A DNA stretch of 64,000 nt from positions 62,001 to 126,000 of the forward strand of contig NZ_JBHYDX010000006.1 of assembly GCF_051860505.1 (NCBI RefSeq), given 5' to 3'. Under the pieces are notes generated by a model. It saw only the letters and a program-made list of their open reading frames with translations. It searched no databases and had not been told where the DNA came from. A program made the position numbers and the translations under genes. The stretch is from Pannonibacter sp051860505 (lineage in GTDB: Bacteria > Pseudomonadota > Alphaproteobacteria > Rhizobiales > Stappiaceae). Shown here one piece after another: positions 36,207 through 44,503 of this stretch (positions are counted from its first letter, which is position 1; each line of letters opens with the position of its first letter).

Positions 36207-37028
36207 ATGGCTTTGCGTCTGTCTGTCCCGGTGCGCCTGATGGCAGGCGTGCTGTGTGTCTGCCCGGCAATCGTCGCCGGTCTCTGGCCCGTTCTGACCC
36301 AGGCACAGGATCCGGCACCGCCTCCGTCGGCAATCCGCAATGTGTCCCCACCTGGGATGGCGACCCCGGACGTCTCTGGTCCCTTGATCCGCGTTGCGCC
36401 GGTCGGCAAGCTGGCCGAGCCCAGGGATCCGGAGGCAGGATTGCCAAAGGATGCGTTTGAGGTGAAGGCTGCTGTGGTGCTGGACGGCGGGACGTTGAAG
36501 GCGGGGCGCCTGCTTGTCCACATTGCCCATGTCACGGCGCTGGGGCCCAAGCAATCCTGTACCTCCCGGCTCGGCGGCGACTGGCCCTGTGGTGCGCGCG
36601 CCAGGTCTTCGCTTCAGGGGCTGGTCCGTGCCTACACGTTGTCCTGCCAGAGGGTGGCGGCGGTCGGCGAACGCGAGGTCTCTGCCACCTGTGCCAAAGG
36701 CTCGGCCGATCTTGGGCTATGGCTGGTGTCGCAGGGATGGGCCGTGCCGACGGAAGACGCGCCGGACACCTATATCGCCGCGGTCGAGGCCGCACGCGCT
36801 GCAAAGGTCGGGCAATGGCAAGCGGAATGGGTCGCCGAACTCGCGCCCCCTTTGCTGATCACGCCGGTTGAGCCGGGAATGGTCGATCCTGGTGTCTCCT
36901 CTGGTGGTGAGGCGGGCGAACCCCTTGTCGTCGCGCCTGGCACCACTGCGAACCGGGACTGGGTCAATCCATTCGATGTAAAAGACCCGGAAGCGCAAGG
37001 CGCCCCCGGGTCTGGTGTTCCCAATTGA
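36207..37028 (+). CDS. Exported nuclease-fold (SNase-like) protein, degenerate
   Basis: A 273-residue exported protein. A signal peptide (about 1-33, ending TQAQ) precedes a Pro-rich stretch. A domain with the micrococcal-nuclease layout follows: VVLDGGTLKAGRLLVHIAHV, CTSRLGGDWPCGARARSSL, LSCQ, then LGLWLVSQGWAVP. The usual DGDT is DGGT, and the DxYGR motif with a catalytic Arg is not evident, so nuclease activity is doubtful. A Pro/Gly tail follows. The start at 36207 has CCGGAG upstream. It is probably in one operon with the S24-like regulator. Confidence 0.65.
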   Translation: MALRLSVPVRLMAGVLCVCPAIVAGLWPVLTQAQDPAPPPSAIRNVSPPGMATPDVSGPLIRVAPVGKLAEPRDPEAGLPKDAFEVKAAVVLDGGTLKAGRLLVHIAHVTALGPKQSCTSRLGGDWPCGARARSSLQGLVRAYTLSCQRVAAVGEREVSATCAKGSADLGLWLVSQGWAVPTEDAPDTYIAAVEAARAAKVGQWQAEWVAELAPPLLITPVEPGMVDPGVSSGGEAGEPLVVAPGTTANRDWVNPFDVKDPEAQGAPGSGVPN

Positions 37029-37040
37029 TTGCGTGCTGGC

Positions 37041-38702
37041 TCAACCGGCGACGAGTTCGCCGCTGAGGGCCTTGGCGATCAGCGCACGCGTTTCGGCAAT
37101 GCCGTAAAGCGCAACGAAAGATCCGAAGCGCGGGCCCTGCTGCAGGCCCAGCAACACCTGGTAGAGTGCCTGGAACCAGGCCACGGAGACACCGGGACCA
37201 CCGTCCGGGCTCTTCTTGGCGTGGTCCCGATACCGCTCGATCTTACGCGCCACATCGAGCGCTGCGTCCTGGATCGTGCTGCCATCGGCACCAGCCGGCA
37301 GGGCCGCCAGCGCGGCATCGAGTTCCATGAGGGCCGCCCGCTCGACGTCATCGGGTGCGCGGAACTGCTTGGTCGGCTTGACGAAATCATCGAAGTACCG
37401 AATGGCAAAGGTCACCAGTTCGTCGAGCTTCGGATGGGTTTCCCTGGTCACACCCGGAGCATAGCGGGTGATGAAGGCCCACAGCACGTCCTTGTTCTCG
37501 GCATTGGAGGCCGAAACCAGGTTCAGCAGCATGGAGAACGGCACCGGCATGTTGATCGCCGGAACGTCGCCGGAGTGGATATGCCAGGCCGGGTTCATCA
37601 GCTTCTGGTCCGCCGACATCGCCGGGAACTTTTCCGCATAGGCGAAGTACTCGTCCACCGCCTTCGGGATGACGTCGAAATAGAGCTTCTTGGCGGTCTT
37701 CGGCTTGCCGAACATGTAGAGCGCCAGGCTCTCCGGCGCGGCATAGGTCAGCCACTCGTCGATGGTGAGGCCATTGCCCTTGGACTTGGAGATCTTGGCG
37801 CCGTCGTCAGCCAGGAACAGCTCGTAGACATAGTGCTCGGGCGGCGTGCCGCCGAGGATTTCGCAGATCTTGTCGTAGAGCGGCATGTTCGGACCATGGT
37901 CCTTGCCGAACATTTCAAAGTCGACGCTGAGGGCTGCCCAGCGGGCACCGAAGTCCGGCTTCCACTGCAGCTTCACATGACCGCCCGTGACCGGCAGCGT
38001 GCAGTCGCGACCATCTTCGCCCTCGAAGGTGATCGTCCCGTTCTTGGCGTCGACTTCCTTCATCGGCACATAAAGCACGCGGCCCGAGATCGGGGAAATC
38101 GGCAGGAACGGGCTGTAGGTCGCCTGACGCTCAGCGCCCAGCGTCGGCAGCATCACGTCCATCAGCGCCTGATAGCGTTCAGCCGCGCGCAGCAGGATGC
38201 CGTCGAGCTTGCCGGACTTGTAGTACTCGGTCGCGCTGGCGAATTCGTATTCGAAGCCGAACGTGTCCAGGAAGCGCCGCAGCATGGCGTTGTTGTGATG
38301 GCCGAAACTGTCGAAATCGCCACCGAACGGGTTCGGCACCGCCGTCAGCGGCATGTGCAGGTAGGGCTCAAGAAACGACTTGTCCGGCACGTTATCCGGG
38401 ATCTTGCGCATGCCGTCCATGTCGTCCGAGAAGCACAGGAGCCGCGTCGGGATCTTGTCTTCGGTCAGAAGGCGGAAGGCCGTGCGCACCATGGTCGTGC
38501 GCGCCACTTCTCCGAACGTGCCGATATGCGGCAGGCCCGAGGGGCCGTAGCCGGTCTCGAACAGCACCGGGATGGATGGATCCCGTTTCTCCACCCGCTT
38601 CACCAGTTTCCGGGCTTCCTCGAACGGCCAGGCCTTGGAGGTCCGGGCCGCCTCGACGAATTCGGGCGACAGGTCAAGCGAAGGGAGTGTATGTGCGCTC
38701 AT
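37041..38702 (-). CDS. lysK: Lysyl-tRNA synthetase, class I
   Basis: A 553-residue class I LysRS, the archaeal-type enzyme used by many alphaproteobacteria in place of class II. The HIGH-type motif is GLPHIGTFGE in the N-terminal third, and the KMSKS-type loop is KISKSKGNG. The C-terminal half is helical and binds the anticodon. The start at 38702 gives MSAHTLPSLDLS; a longer frame to 38792 has no support. Only one LysRS is in the window. Confidence 0.96.
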   Translation of the reverse strand: MSAHTLPSLDLSPEFVEAARTSKAWPFEEARKLVKRVEKRDPSIPVLFETGYGPSGLPHIGTFGEVARTTMVRTAFRLLTEDKIPTRLLCFSDDMDGMRKIPDNVPDKSFLEPYLHMPLTAVPNPFGGDFDSFGHHNNAMLRRFLDTFGFEYEFASATEYYKSGKLDGILLRAAERYQALMDVMLPTLGAERQATYSPFLPISPISGRVLYVPMKEVDAKNGTITFEGEDGRDCTLPVTGGHVKLQWKPDFGARWAALSVDFEMFGKDHGPNMPLYDKICEILGGTPPEHYVYELFLADDGAKISKSKGNGLTIDEWLTYAAPESLALYMFGKPKTAKKLYFDVIPKAVDEYFAYAEKFPAMSADQKLMNPAWHIHSGDVPAINMPVPFSMLLNLVSASNAENKDVLWAFITRYAPGVTRETHPKLDELVTFAIRYFDDFVKPTKQFRAPDDVERAALMELDAALAALPAGADGSTIQDAALDVARKIERYRDHAKKSPDGGPGVSVAWFQALYQVLLGLQQGPRFGSFVALYGIAETRALIAKALSGELVAG

Positions 38703-38918
38703 GTCTAGCGGGATCCATGCATATGTCTTGAACAAGACGGAAAGCCGGCCACCGTCCGGTGTTGTGCGGCGCGGCAGCAGGTCGGCGGACACTAGAAAAG
38801 CCGCAAGGGTCCGTCAATGAAACTCTCGGGCCCAAGCGCAAAGCGGCGCTTGTTCTGTCGCCGGGGAGGCATTACCAGTGCGGGCAGGTAAATTCATGCC
38901 CCGTTAGGAGAGGCCCTC

Positions 38919-39338
38919 GTGTCTATGAGCCAGAAAGTCAGCGTTCAGGAAGCTCTTCTCTATGTGATGGTGACAATGTCGGCCGCCGACAGCGCCATGC
39001 CGGACAATGAACTCCACTCCATCGGCGACCTCGTCAAGGCGCTGCCGGTCTTTGCCGGGTTTGACGGCGACAGCATCGTCAAGGTTGCCCAGGCCTGCGG
39101 CGAGCTGCTGCAGGATCCGGAAGGCCTCGACAACATCCTTGATCTCATCGCCGAAAGCCTGCCGCAGCGGCTCTACGACACAGCCTATGCCCTTGCCGTC
39201 GAAGTTGCGGCTGCTGATGGCGATGTGCCGGAGGAAGAACTGCGTCTCCTCGAACTGTTGCGCGACCGGCTTAGCCTCGACAAACTGACGGTTGCCGCCA
39301 TTGAGCGCTCTGCCCAGGCGCGCTTCCGCGTTGCCTGA
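38919..39338 (+). CDS. TerB-like tellurite-resistance domain protein
   Basis: A 139-residue all-helical protein. Two symmetrical acidic motifs, AADSAMPDNELHSI and AADGDVPEEELRLL, match the paired metal-binding helices of TerB. Despite the family name, the role of isolated TerB proteins is unclear. The GTG at 38919 follows AGGAGA by seven bases; an ATG two codons later is an alternative. It is convergent with apaG, three bases apart. Confidence 0.85.
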   Translation: MSMSQKVSVQEALLYVMVTMSAADSAMPDNELHSIGDLVKALPVFAGFDGDSIVKVAQACGELLQDPEGLDNILDLIAESLPQRLYDTAYALAVEVAAADGDVPEEELRLLELLRDRLSLDKLTVAAIERSAQARFRVA

Positions 39339-39341
39339 GGC

Positions 39342-39734
39342 CTAGTTCAGGATGCGCCGCATCGAGGGTGTGTCGAGCGAGAACGCCGGAATTTCGGCCG
39401 AAAACATCCGGCCGTCCGGCAGTTCCATGCTGTAGCTTCCTTCCATGATGCCGGATGGCGTCGGCAGGGGGCAGCCGGATGTGTATTCGAAGGCTTCGCC
39501 GGGGAGGATGACGGGCTGTTCTCCGATGACCCCGGCGCCTTCGACCTCTTCGACACGGCCCATTGCATCGGTGATGATCCAGTGCCGGCGACGCAATTGG
39601 ACCGGCGTGGCGCTGAGATTGCGGATCTCGATCGTATAGGCCCAGACAAACCGTCCGTTCTTCGGTTCTGACTGCTCTTCCAGATACATCGGCTCGACCG
39701 TGATCTGGATGCCCTGTGTCGTTGCTCTGTACAT
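39342..39734 (-). CDS. apaG: ApaG domain protein
   Basis: A 130-residue beta-sandwich protein. It shows the family pattern FVWAYTIEIRNLSATPVQLRRRHWIITDAMG, EVEGAGVIGEQPVILPGE, and YTSGCPLPTPSGIMEGSY. ApaG is linked to Ap4A metabolism and metal efflux in enterics, but its biochemical role is unsettled. The start at 39734 (MYRATTQGIQITVEP) has AGGA upstream; a longer in-frame start is unlikely. The apaG-metZ-dcd neighbourhood is a familiar rhizobial arrangement. Confidence 0.93.
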   Translation of the reverse strand: MYRATTQGIQITVEPMYLEEQSEPKNGRFVWAYTIEIRNLSATPVQLRRRHWIITDAMGRVEEVEGAGVIGEQPVILPGEAFEYTSGCPLPTPSGIMEGSYSMELPDGRMFSAEIPAFSLDTPSMRRILN

Positions 39735-39943
39735 GCTGAATCCTGCGGAGCGATGGGACAGTTGTCCCCTTTGACGACGCATATAGGGGGATCCTTTCCT
39801 GTTGCACAGGGGTGGCAAGGATCGAGGACTCCGGCCGCGTGACTTTGCGTGATCAATCCATGACGCAGCTGTGACGGGCAGGGGGCTTGCCGCGGGCCGC
39901 GCTGCGGCGCAAACAGGCGAACAGACTAAGCTGGAACTATGAG

Positions 39944-40546
39944 ATGTTCGACGCCCACCTCCGTCCGCTGATTGATCCGCCCCTCAATGCGGCCGGGCGG
40001 ACCGTGGCTGCTATCGGTTTGACTGCGAATGCCGTCACCGTTATCGGCCTCGGCTTTGGACTGGCCGCTGCCGGGCTTATTGCGGCCGGTTATCCGCTCA
40101 TGGCGTTGCCTTTGCTCCTTGCCAACCGTCTTGCCGATGGTCTTGATGGCGCCGTGGCGCGGGCAACCGAACGGACGGACCTCGGCGGATATCTGGATAT
40201 CGTGTTCGATTTCTTGTTCTACGGCGCCATCCCGCTGGCCTTTGCGCTGCAGGATCCCTCCAGCAATGCTCTTGCCGCGGCGGTGCTGCTTTTGAGCTTT
40301 TACGCCAACGGGGCGGCTTTCCTGACCTTTGCCATCATGGCAGAGCGCAAGCGCCTTGAAACTTCGCGCCGGGGGCTCAAGTCGCTCTATTATCTCGGTG
40401 GCCTCGCGGAAGGCGCGGAGACAATTCTGGTCTTTGCGCTGATGTGCCTATGGCCGGCGGGCTTTGCGCTGCTTGCCTATGGCTTTGCCGCCCTGTGCGG
40501 CGTGTCGGCGGCGGCACGAATTGCCACCGCCATCAGGGTCCTTTAA
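39944..40546 (+). CDS. CDP-alcohol phosphatidyltransferase
   Basis: A 200-residue integral membrane enzyme that transfers a phosphatidyl group from a CDP-alcohol. The signature D-G-x2-A-R-x8-G-x3-D-x3-D is intact in DGLDGAVARATERTDLGG followed by YLDIVFD. About six hydrophobic helices. The acceptor alcohol is not predictable. The start at 39944 gives MFDAHLRPLIDPP; a 19-residue longer form from 39887 is possible. Confidence 0.88.
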   Translation: MFDAHLRPLIDPPLNAAGRTVAAIGLTANAVTVIGLGFGLAAAGLIAAGYPLMALPLLLANRLADGLDGAVARATERTDLGGYLDIVFDFLFYGAIPLAFALQDPSSNALAAAVLLLSFYANGAAFLTFAIMAERKRLETSRRGLKSLYYLGGLAEGAETILVFALMCLWPAGFALLAYGFAALCGVSAAARIATAIRVL

Positions 40547-40554
40547 GGCCGGGT

Positions 40555-41802
40555 TCAGGCAGCCGTCGCAGCAGCCAGGCCACGCGCGATGTCGTCCAGC
40601 AGGTCGAGCGGATCCTCGAGGCCAACCGATAGCCGAAGCATTCCGTCGGTGATGCCCAGTTCCAGGCGTGCATCCTCGGCGACGTTCTTGTGTGTGGTCG
40701 TGGCCGGATGGGTGATCAGGCTCTTGGCGTCGCCCAGGTTGTTCGACAGCTTGATCACCTGAAGCGCATTGGTGAAGGCAAAGGCAGCGGCCTTGCCCCC
40801 GGTCAGTTCGAAGGCCAGCATGGTCGAGCCGCCCGTCATCTGGCGGGCAATGACTTCGGCTTGGGGATGGTCTGCCCGGCCGGGATAGATCAGGCGGGAG
40901 ATCGCTGGATGTCCGGCGAGCCGGTCAGCAAGCGCGGCGGCGCTGTCGGTCTGGCGCGCAACGCGCAAGGGCAGTGTCTCAAGGCCCTTGAGCAGCACCC
41001 AGGCATTGAACGGGCTCATGGCCGGACCGGTGTGCTTCACCAGGGGCAACACCTCGTCCTCGATCCACTTGGCATCTGACAGCACGACACCGCCGAGGCA
41101 GCGGCCCTGGCCATCGATATGCTTGGTTGCCGAGTAAACGACCACGTCCGCGCCGAGTGTGAGCGGCGACTGGAACATCGGTGTGGCGAAGACATTGTCG
41201 ATGATCACCCGCGCGCCGACCGCATGAGCGATCCCGGCGACGGCAGCGATGTCGATGACGTCCAGCGTCGGGTTGGTTGGGCTCTCGAGGAAAACCGCTC
41301 GGGTCGCTGGCGTCACTGCAGCGCGCCACTGATCGAGATCCGTGCCGTCGACAAGCGTGCTGGTCACACCGAAGCGCGGCAGCAGGGTCTCGACGATGTA
41401 GCGACAGGAACCGAACAGCGCCTTGGCTGCCACCACGTGGTCACCCGCCTTGACGCTGGCCATAAGCGCCAGATTGACCGCGGCCATGCCGCTGGCGGTG
41501 CCGATTGCGGCCTCGGCCTGTTCCAGCTCGCACATCCGCCGTTCGAACATGGCGACGGTCGGGTTGGAATAGCGCGAATAGACGAAACCCGGATCCTCGC
41601 CATTGAACCGCGCCTCGGCGGCTTCGGCATTCGGATAGACAAAACCCTGGGTGAGGAAGATCGCCTCGGATGTCTCGCCATGCTGGGAACGGATCGTACC
41701 GCCATGCACAAGACGGGTCGCAGTGCGCATGCCCGACAGGCCGGAGGTCTGGCCGTCCTTGTTGGCGCCTGTGCGGGCGGACGTGTCGTCGGATGCGGTC
41801 AT
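40555..41802 (-). CDS. metZ: O-succinylhomoserine sulfhydrylase
   Basis: A 415-residue Cys/Met-metabolism PLP enzyme making homocysteine directly from O-succinylhomoserine and sulfide. The PLP lysine is Lys227 in YSATKHIDGQGR; other motifs are RYSNPTVAMFE, TASGMAAVN and FLESPTNPTLDV. The start at 41802 (MTASDD) has GGAG eight bases upstream. The frame extends to 41823, but that would begin inside the terminator T-run. Expression should be controlled by the SAM-II riboswitch in the leader. Confidence 0.95.
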   Translation of the reverse strand: MTASDDTSARTGANKDGQTSGLSGMRTATRLVHGGTIRSQHGETSEAIFLTQGFVYPNAEAAEARFNGEDPGFVYSRYSNPTVAMFERRMCELEQAEAAIGTASGMAAVNLALMASVKAGDHVVAAKALFGSCRYIVETLLPRFGVTSTLVDGTDLDQWRAAVTPATRAVFLESPTNPTLDVIDIAAVAGIAHAVGARVIIDNVFATPMFQSPLTLGADVVVYSATKHIDGQGRCLGGVVLSDAKWIEDEVLPLVKHTGPAMSPFNAWVLLKGLETLPLRVARQTDSAAALADRLAGHPAISRLIYPGRADHPQAEVIARQMTGGSTMLAFELTGGKAAAFAFTNALQVIKLSNNLGDAKSLITHPATTTHKNVAEDARLELGITDGMLRLSVGLEDPLDLLDDIARGLAAATAA

Positions 41803-41821
41803 GGGTCGAGGCTCCAGATAC

Positions 41822-41846
41822 AAAAAAACCGGCCATAGGGGCCGGG
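41822..41846 (-). terminator. Riboswitch-linked intrinsic terminator before metZ
   Basis: On the minus strand CCGGCC, a five-base loop, then GGCCGG and TTTTTTT. It lies 14 bases after the SAM-II aptamer and 20 bases before the metZ start, so ligand-dependent termination is the likely control mode. Confidence 0.85.
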
Positions 41847-41859
41847 ATTCACCTCCCGA

Positions 41860-41915
41860 CCTTTTTAGCTACTTATTTAACGTGGCTGCAAGCCGGCCGG
41901 CCCAAATCACCACGG
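41860..41915 (-). ncRNA. SAM-II riboswitch aptamer (metZ leader)
   Basis: Matches the SAM-II (metA element) layout. P1 strand CCGTGG is followed by TGATTTGG. Then come GGCTTGCA, the pairing strand CCACG, and TTAAATAAGTAGCTAAAAAGG, of which the segment AAGTAGCTAAAAAGG is diagnostic for the pseudoknot and ligand pocket. The aptamer binds S-adenosylmethionine and, when occupied, represses metZ. SAM-II is known upstream of methionine genes in alphaproteobacteria. Confidence 0.93.
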
Positions 41916-41925
41916 AACAGCTGAC

Positions 41926-41954
41926 GCATTACGCCATTCCCGGCAGTGCGTCAA
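41926..41954 (-). promoter_or_regulatory. Sigma70-type promoter of metZ
   Basis: On the minus strand TTGACG (41954-41949), a 17-base spacer, and TAATGC (41931-41926). Transcription would start about 41919, only a few bases before the aptamer, which fits the riboswitch being at the extreme 5' end. Confidence 0.8.
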
Positions 41955-42063
41955 TCACAGGCAGAAAACTTGGTTGGCCGGAGAGAAACCTTCGGCTAAG
42001 CAACAGGACCGGCGTGCTGATGGCCCTTGTCATTGGCGCGATGCGAATTGGAGAGGTCTGTCC

Positions 42064-43158
42064 ATGCGCCCTGAAGGCATTCTGCCCGCCCATATGATCG
42101 AGGACATGTTCCGCTCTGGTGGTATCCTCAGTGCCAGCGCACCGGTGGATGGACAGATACAGCCCGCCAGTCTCGACCTGCGCCTCGGCAATCTCGCCTA
42201 TCGGGTTCGTGCCAGTTTTCTGCCCGGGCAAGGCGTGATGGTCGCCGACAAGCTGGATGCATTCGCCCTGCATACGATCGATCTCGTACCAGGGGCCGTG
42301 CTGGAGACCGGTTGCGTTTATATCGTCCCCCTGCAGGAAAGCCTCACCTTGCCGGAAGCGATATCGGCAACGGCCAATCCGAAGAGTTCCACGGGTCGGC
42401 TGGATGTCTTCACCCGGGTCATTACCGACGAGGGCCGGGCCTTCGATACGGTTCCAGCCGGCTATCGCGGTCCGCTGTATGCTGAAATTTCGCCGCTGAC
42501 ATTTCCGATCCTCGTTCGCGAAGGCTCACGCCTGTCGCAGATCCGCTTTCGCATCGGCGAGCCGCTGATTGCAGACAATGAACTGGAAAGCGTGCATCAA
42601 CTGCAGCGTCTCGTCAGCGGAGGCCATGAGCGCATCGGCGGCGGCGTGCAACTGTCCATCGATCTGGCCGGGCAGGGTGAGGGAAGTCTCGTCGGCTACC
42701 GCGCCAAGCATCATACCGGTGTCATCGATGTCGACCGCAAGGATGCCCATCACCCGCTGGACTTCTGGGAACCGATCCACCGGCGCGGACCTGCCGAGTT
42801 GATCCTCGATCCGAACGAATTCTACATCCTCGTCAGCCAGGAGGCGGTGCATGTGCCGCCGCTGTTTGCCGCTGAAATGGTGCCATTCGATCCGCTGGTT
42901 GGCGAGTTCCGTGTCCACTATGCGGGGTTCTTTGATCCCGGCTTTGGCCACGGCAGTGCGGGCGGCACCGGATCGCGTGCGGTGCTGGAAGTGCGCTCCC
43001 ATGACGTGCCCTTCATCCTTGAACATGGCCAGACCGTTGGCCGCCTCGTTTATGAACACATGCTGGAACGGCCGCACAGCCTTTACGGCGAAGGAATCGG
43101 CTCCAATTACCAGGGGCAGGCCTTGAAACTGTCGAAGCATTTTCGTCCGCTGGCCTGA
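42064..43158 (+). CDS. dcd: 2'-deoxycytidine 5'-triphosphate deaminase (double-length dCTP deaminase)
   Basis: A 364-residue dUTPase-fold enzyme that deaminates dCTP to dUTP. It is about twice the length of E. coli Dcd because the fold is duplicated, as in rhizobial homologues. Motifs: GQIQPASLDLRLG near the start, NPKSSTGRLDVFTRVITD, GYRGPLYAEISPL, and a second half with GFFDPGFGHG. GGAGAGG precedes the ATG at 42064. It is divergent from metZ across the riboswitch promoter. Confidence 0.92.
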   Translation: MRPEGILPAHMIEDMFRSGGILSASAPVDGQIQPASLDLRLGNLAYRVRASFLPGQGVMVADKLDAFALHTIDLVPGAVLETGCVYIVPLQESLTLPEAISATANPKSSTGRLDVFTRVITDEGRAFDTVPAGYRGPLYAEISPLTFPILVREGSRLSQIRFRIGEPLIADNELESVHQLQRLVSGGHERIGGGVQLSIDLAGQGEGSLVGYRAKHHTGVIDVDRKDAHHPLDFWEPIHRRGPAELILDPNEFYILVSQEAVHVPPLFAAEMVPFDPLVGEFRVHYAGFFDPGFGHGSAGGTGSRAVLEVRSHDVPFILEHGQTVGRLVYEHMLERPHSLYGEGIGSNYQGQALKLSKHFRPLA

Positions 43159-43194
43159 CGGAGCAAAGGCAGGGCAGGGCGTGCAGGTGGTTTG

Positions 43195-44133
43195 ATGTTT
43201 GCAACAGCTGACGTGCCGGTCGTGCATCACCCGGCTTACTGTGCCGACCTGCCAGACGGACACAGGTTCCCGATGAACAAGTTCCGCCGGGTCGCCGAAC
43301 TGGCCCTGGCTGAGGGGCTGGTCCCGGACGGAAGGTTCCATCGGCCCCGGCCGGCACCGGCCGAATGGGTCGCCCTGGCGCATGACCGGGCCTATGTCGA
43401 CCAGGTGTTTGCGGCCGACGTCCCGGCGCCTATCGCGCGTGAAATCGGTTTTCCGATGACAGAAAGCGTTGCCCTGCGCGGTCGGTGCGCGACCGGGGGC
43501 ACGGTGCTTACCGGATATCTTGCACTTGATCATGGGCTGGCCTGCAATACGGCCGGCGGCAGCCACCATGCGCGCTGGGCGCATGGGGCAGGGTTTTGCG
43601 TTTTCAACGATGTTGCAGTTGCCATCCGGGTCATGCAGGCCGATGGAGTAATCCGTCGCGCACTGGTCGTGGACCTTGATGTGCACCAGGGCGATGGAAC
43701 GGCTGATATCTTTTCCGCAGACCCGGACGTTTTCACCTTCTCGATGCATTCGGAAAAGAACTATCCTGTCCGTAAGGTACCGTCGTCGCTTGATGTCGGG
43801 CTCGCGGACGGGCTCGAGGACGCGGTTTATCTGGAGGCGCTGGCGGAGGTCCTCCCCGGTGTTCTGGAAGCAGCCCGTCCCGACATCGTCTTTTACAACG
43901 CCGGTGTTGATCCCTTTGCAGGCGACAAGCTCGGACGGTTGGCGCTGTCGCGCGAGGGACTCCGCCGCCGCGACGAGTATGTCATCGGACTGGTCAGACA
44001 GGGCGGCATTCCGCTGGCCGGCGTGCTCGGCGGCGGCTATTCAGCGGATATCGACGAACTGGCTGACCGCCATCTCACCTTGCTGCGCGCCGCCATTGCG
44101 GTACAGTCCGGACAGGCTGGCCGGCCTGGCTGA
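43195..44133 (+). CDS. Histone-deacetylase-superfamily amidohydrolase
   Basis: A 312-residue zinc amidohydrolase. Active-site motifs are GGSHHARWAHGAGFCVFND (paired His and Asn), VVDLDVHQGDGTA (zinc-ligand Asp and His) and YNAGVDPFAGDKLG (zinc-ligand Asp), with GVLGGGYS near the end. Bacterial members deacetylate acetoin-related, polyamine or other N-acetyl substrates; the substrate here is unknown. The ATG at 43195 follows GCAGGTGG. Probably independent of dcd, although on the same strand. Confidence 0.88.
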   Translation: MFATADVPVVHHPAYCADLPDGHRFPMNKFRRVAELALAEGLVPDGRFHRPRPAPAEWVALAHDRAYVDQVFAADVPAPIAREIGFPMTESVALRGRCATGGTVLTGYLALDHGLACNTAGGSHHARWAHGAGFCVFNDVAVAIRVMQADGVIRRALVVDLDVHQGDGTADIFSADPDVFTFSMHSEKNYPVRKVPSSLDVGLADGLEDAVYLEALAEVLPGVLEAARPDIVFYNAGVDPFAGDKLGRLALSREGLRRRDEYVIGLVRQGGIPLAGVLGGGYSADIDELADRHLTLLRAAIAVQSGQAGRPG

Positions 44134-44138
44134 TCCGG

Positions 44139-44420
44139 TCAGCGCCGCGCTGCGAACACGCGGCTGAGGATCCACAGCGGCACGACGATGACGGCCCCCA
44201 GGACCAGATACTGTCCCACCTGCTCGACGGCCGAAAAGCCCATGTTCCAAAGCTTGCGGATGAACGAGAACAACAGGTCGACCAGACCCAGCGGGTCGAG
44301 GTCAAGGGCAGACAGGATGACGCCGACAACCAGCGACAGGAAAATCAGGCGGACGGCAACGCGCAACGGCGTATCGCCCAGGAACCGGCTCAGTCCATCA
44401 CCCGACATGTCTTGCTCCAT
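44139..44420 (-). CDS. DUF6460 small membrane protein
   Basis: A 93-residue protein with two hydrophobic helices (about 19-40 and 68-87). The segment FLGDTPLRVAVRLIFLSLVVG is characteristic of the DUF6460 group found in rhizobia. Function unknown. It is convergent with the amidohydrolase gene, five bases apart. Confidence 0.8.
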   Translation of the reverse strand: MEQDMSGDGLSRFLGDTPLRVAVRLIFLSLVVGVILSALDLDPLGLVDLLFSFIRKLWNMGFSAVEQVGQYLVLGAVIVVPLWILSRVFAARR

Positions 44421-44503
44421 CGCTGCGTCGCACTCCCGGCCCCCTAGATAAGGGATCGCGAGACAATGTGCATCCCCGTGCTGTCAGTGGAGCGGAAATT
44501 CCC

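Noticed and set aside
37029..38708. 559-codon open frame antisense to lysK
   Set aside because: No ribosome-binding site or domain; shadow of a confirmed synthetase.
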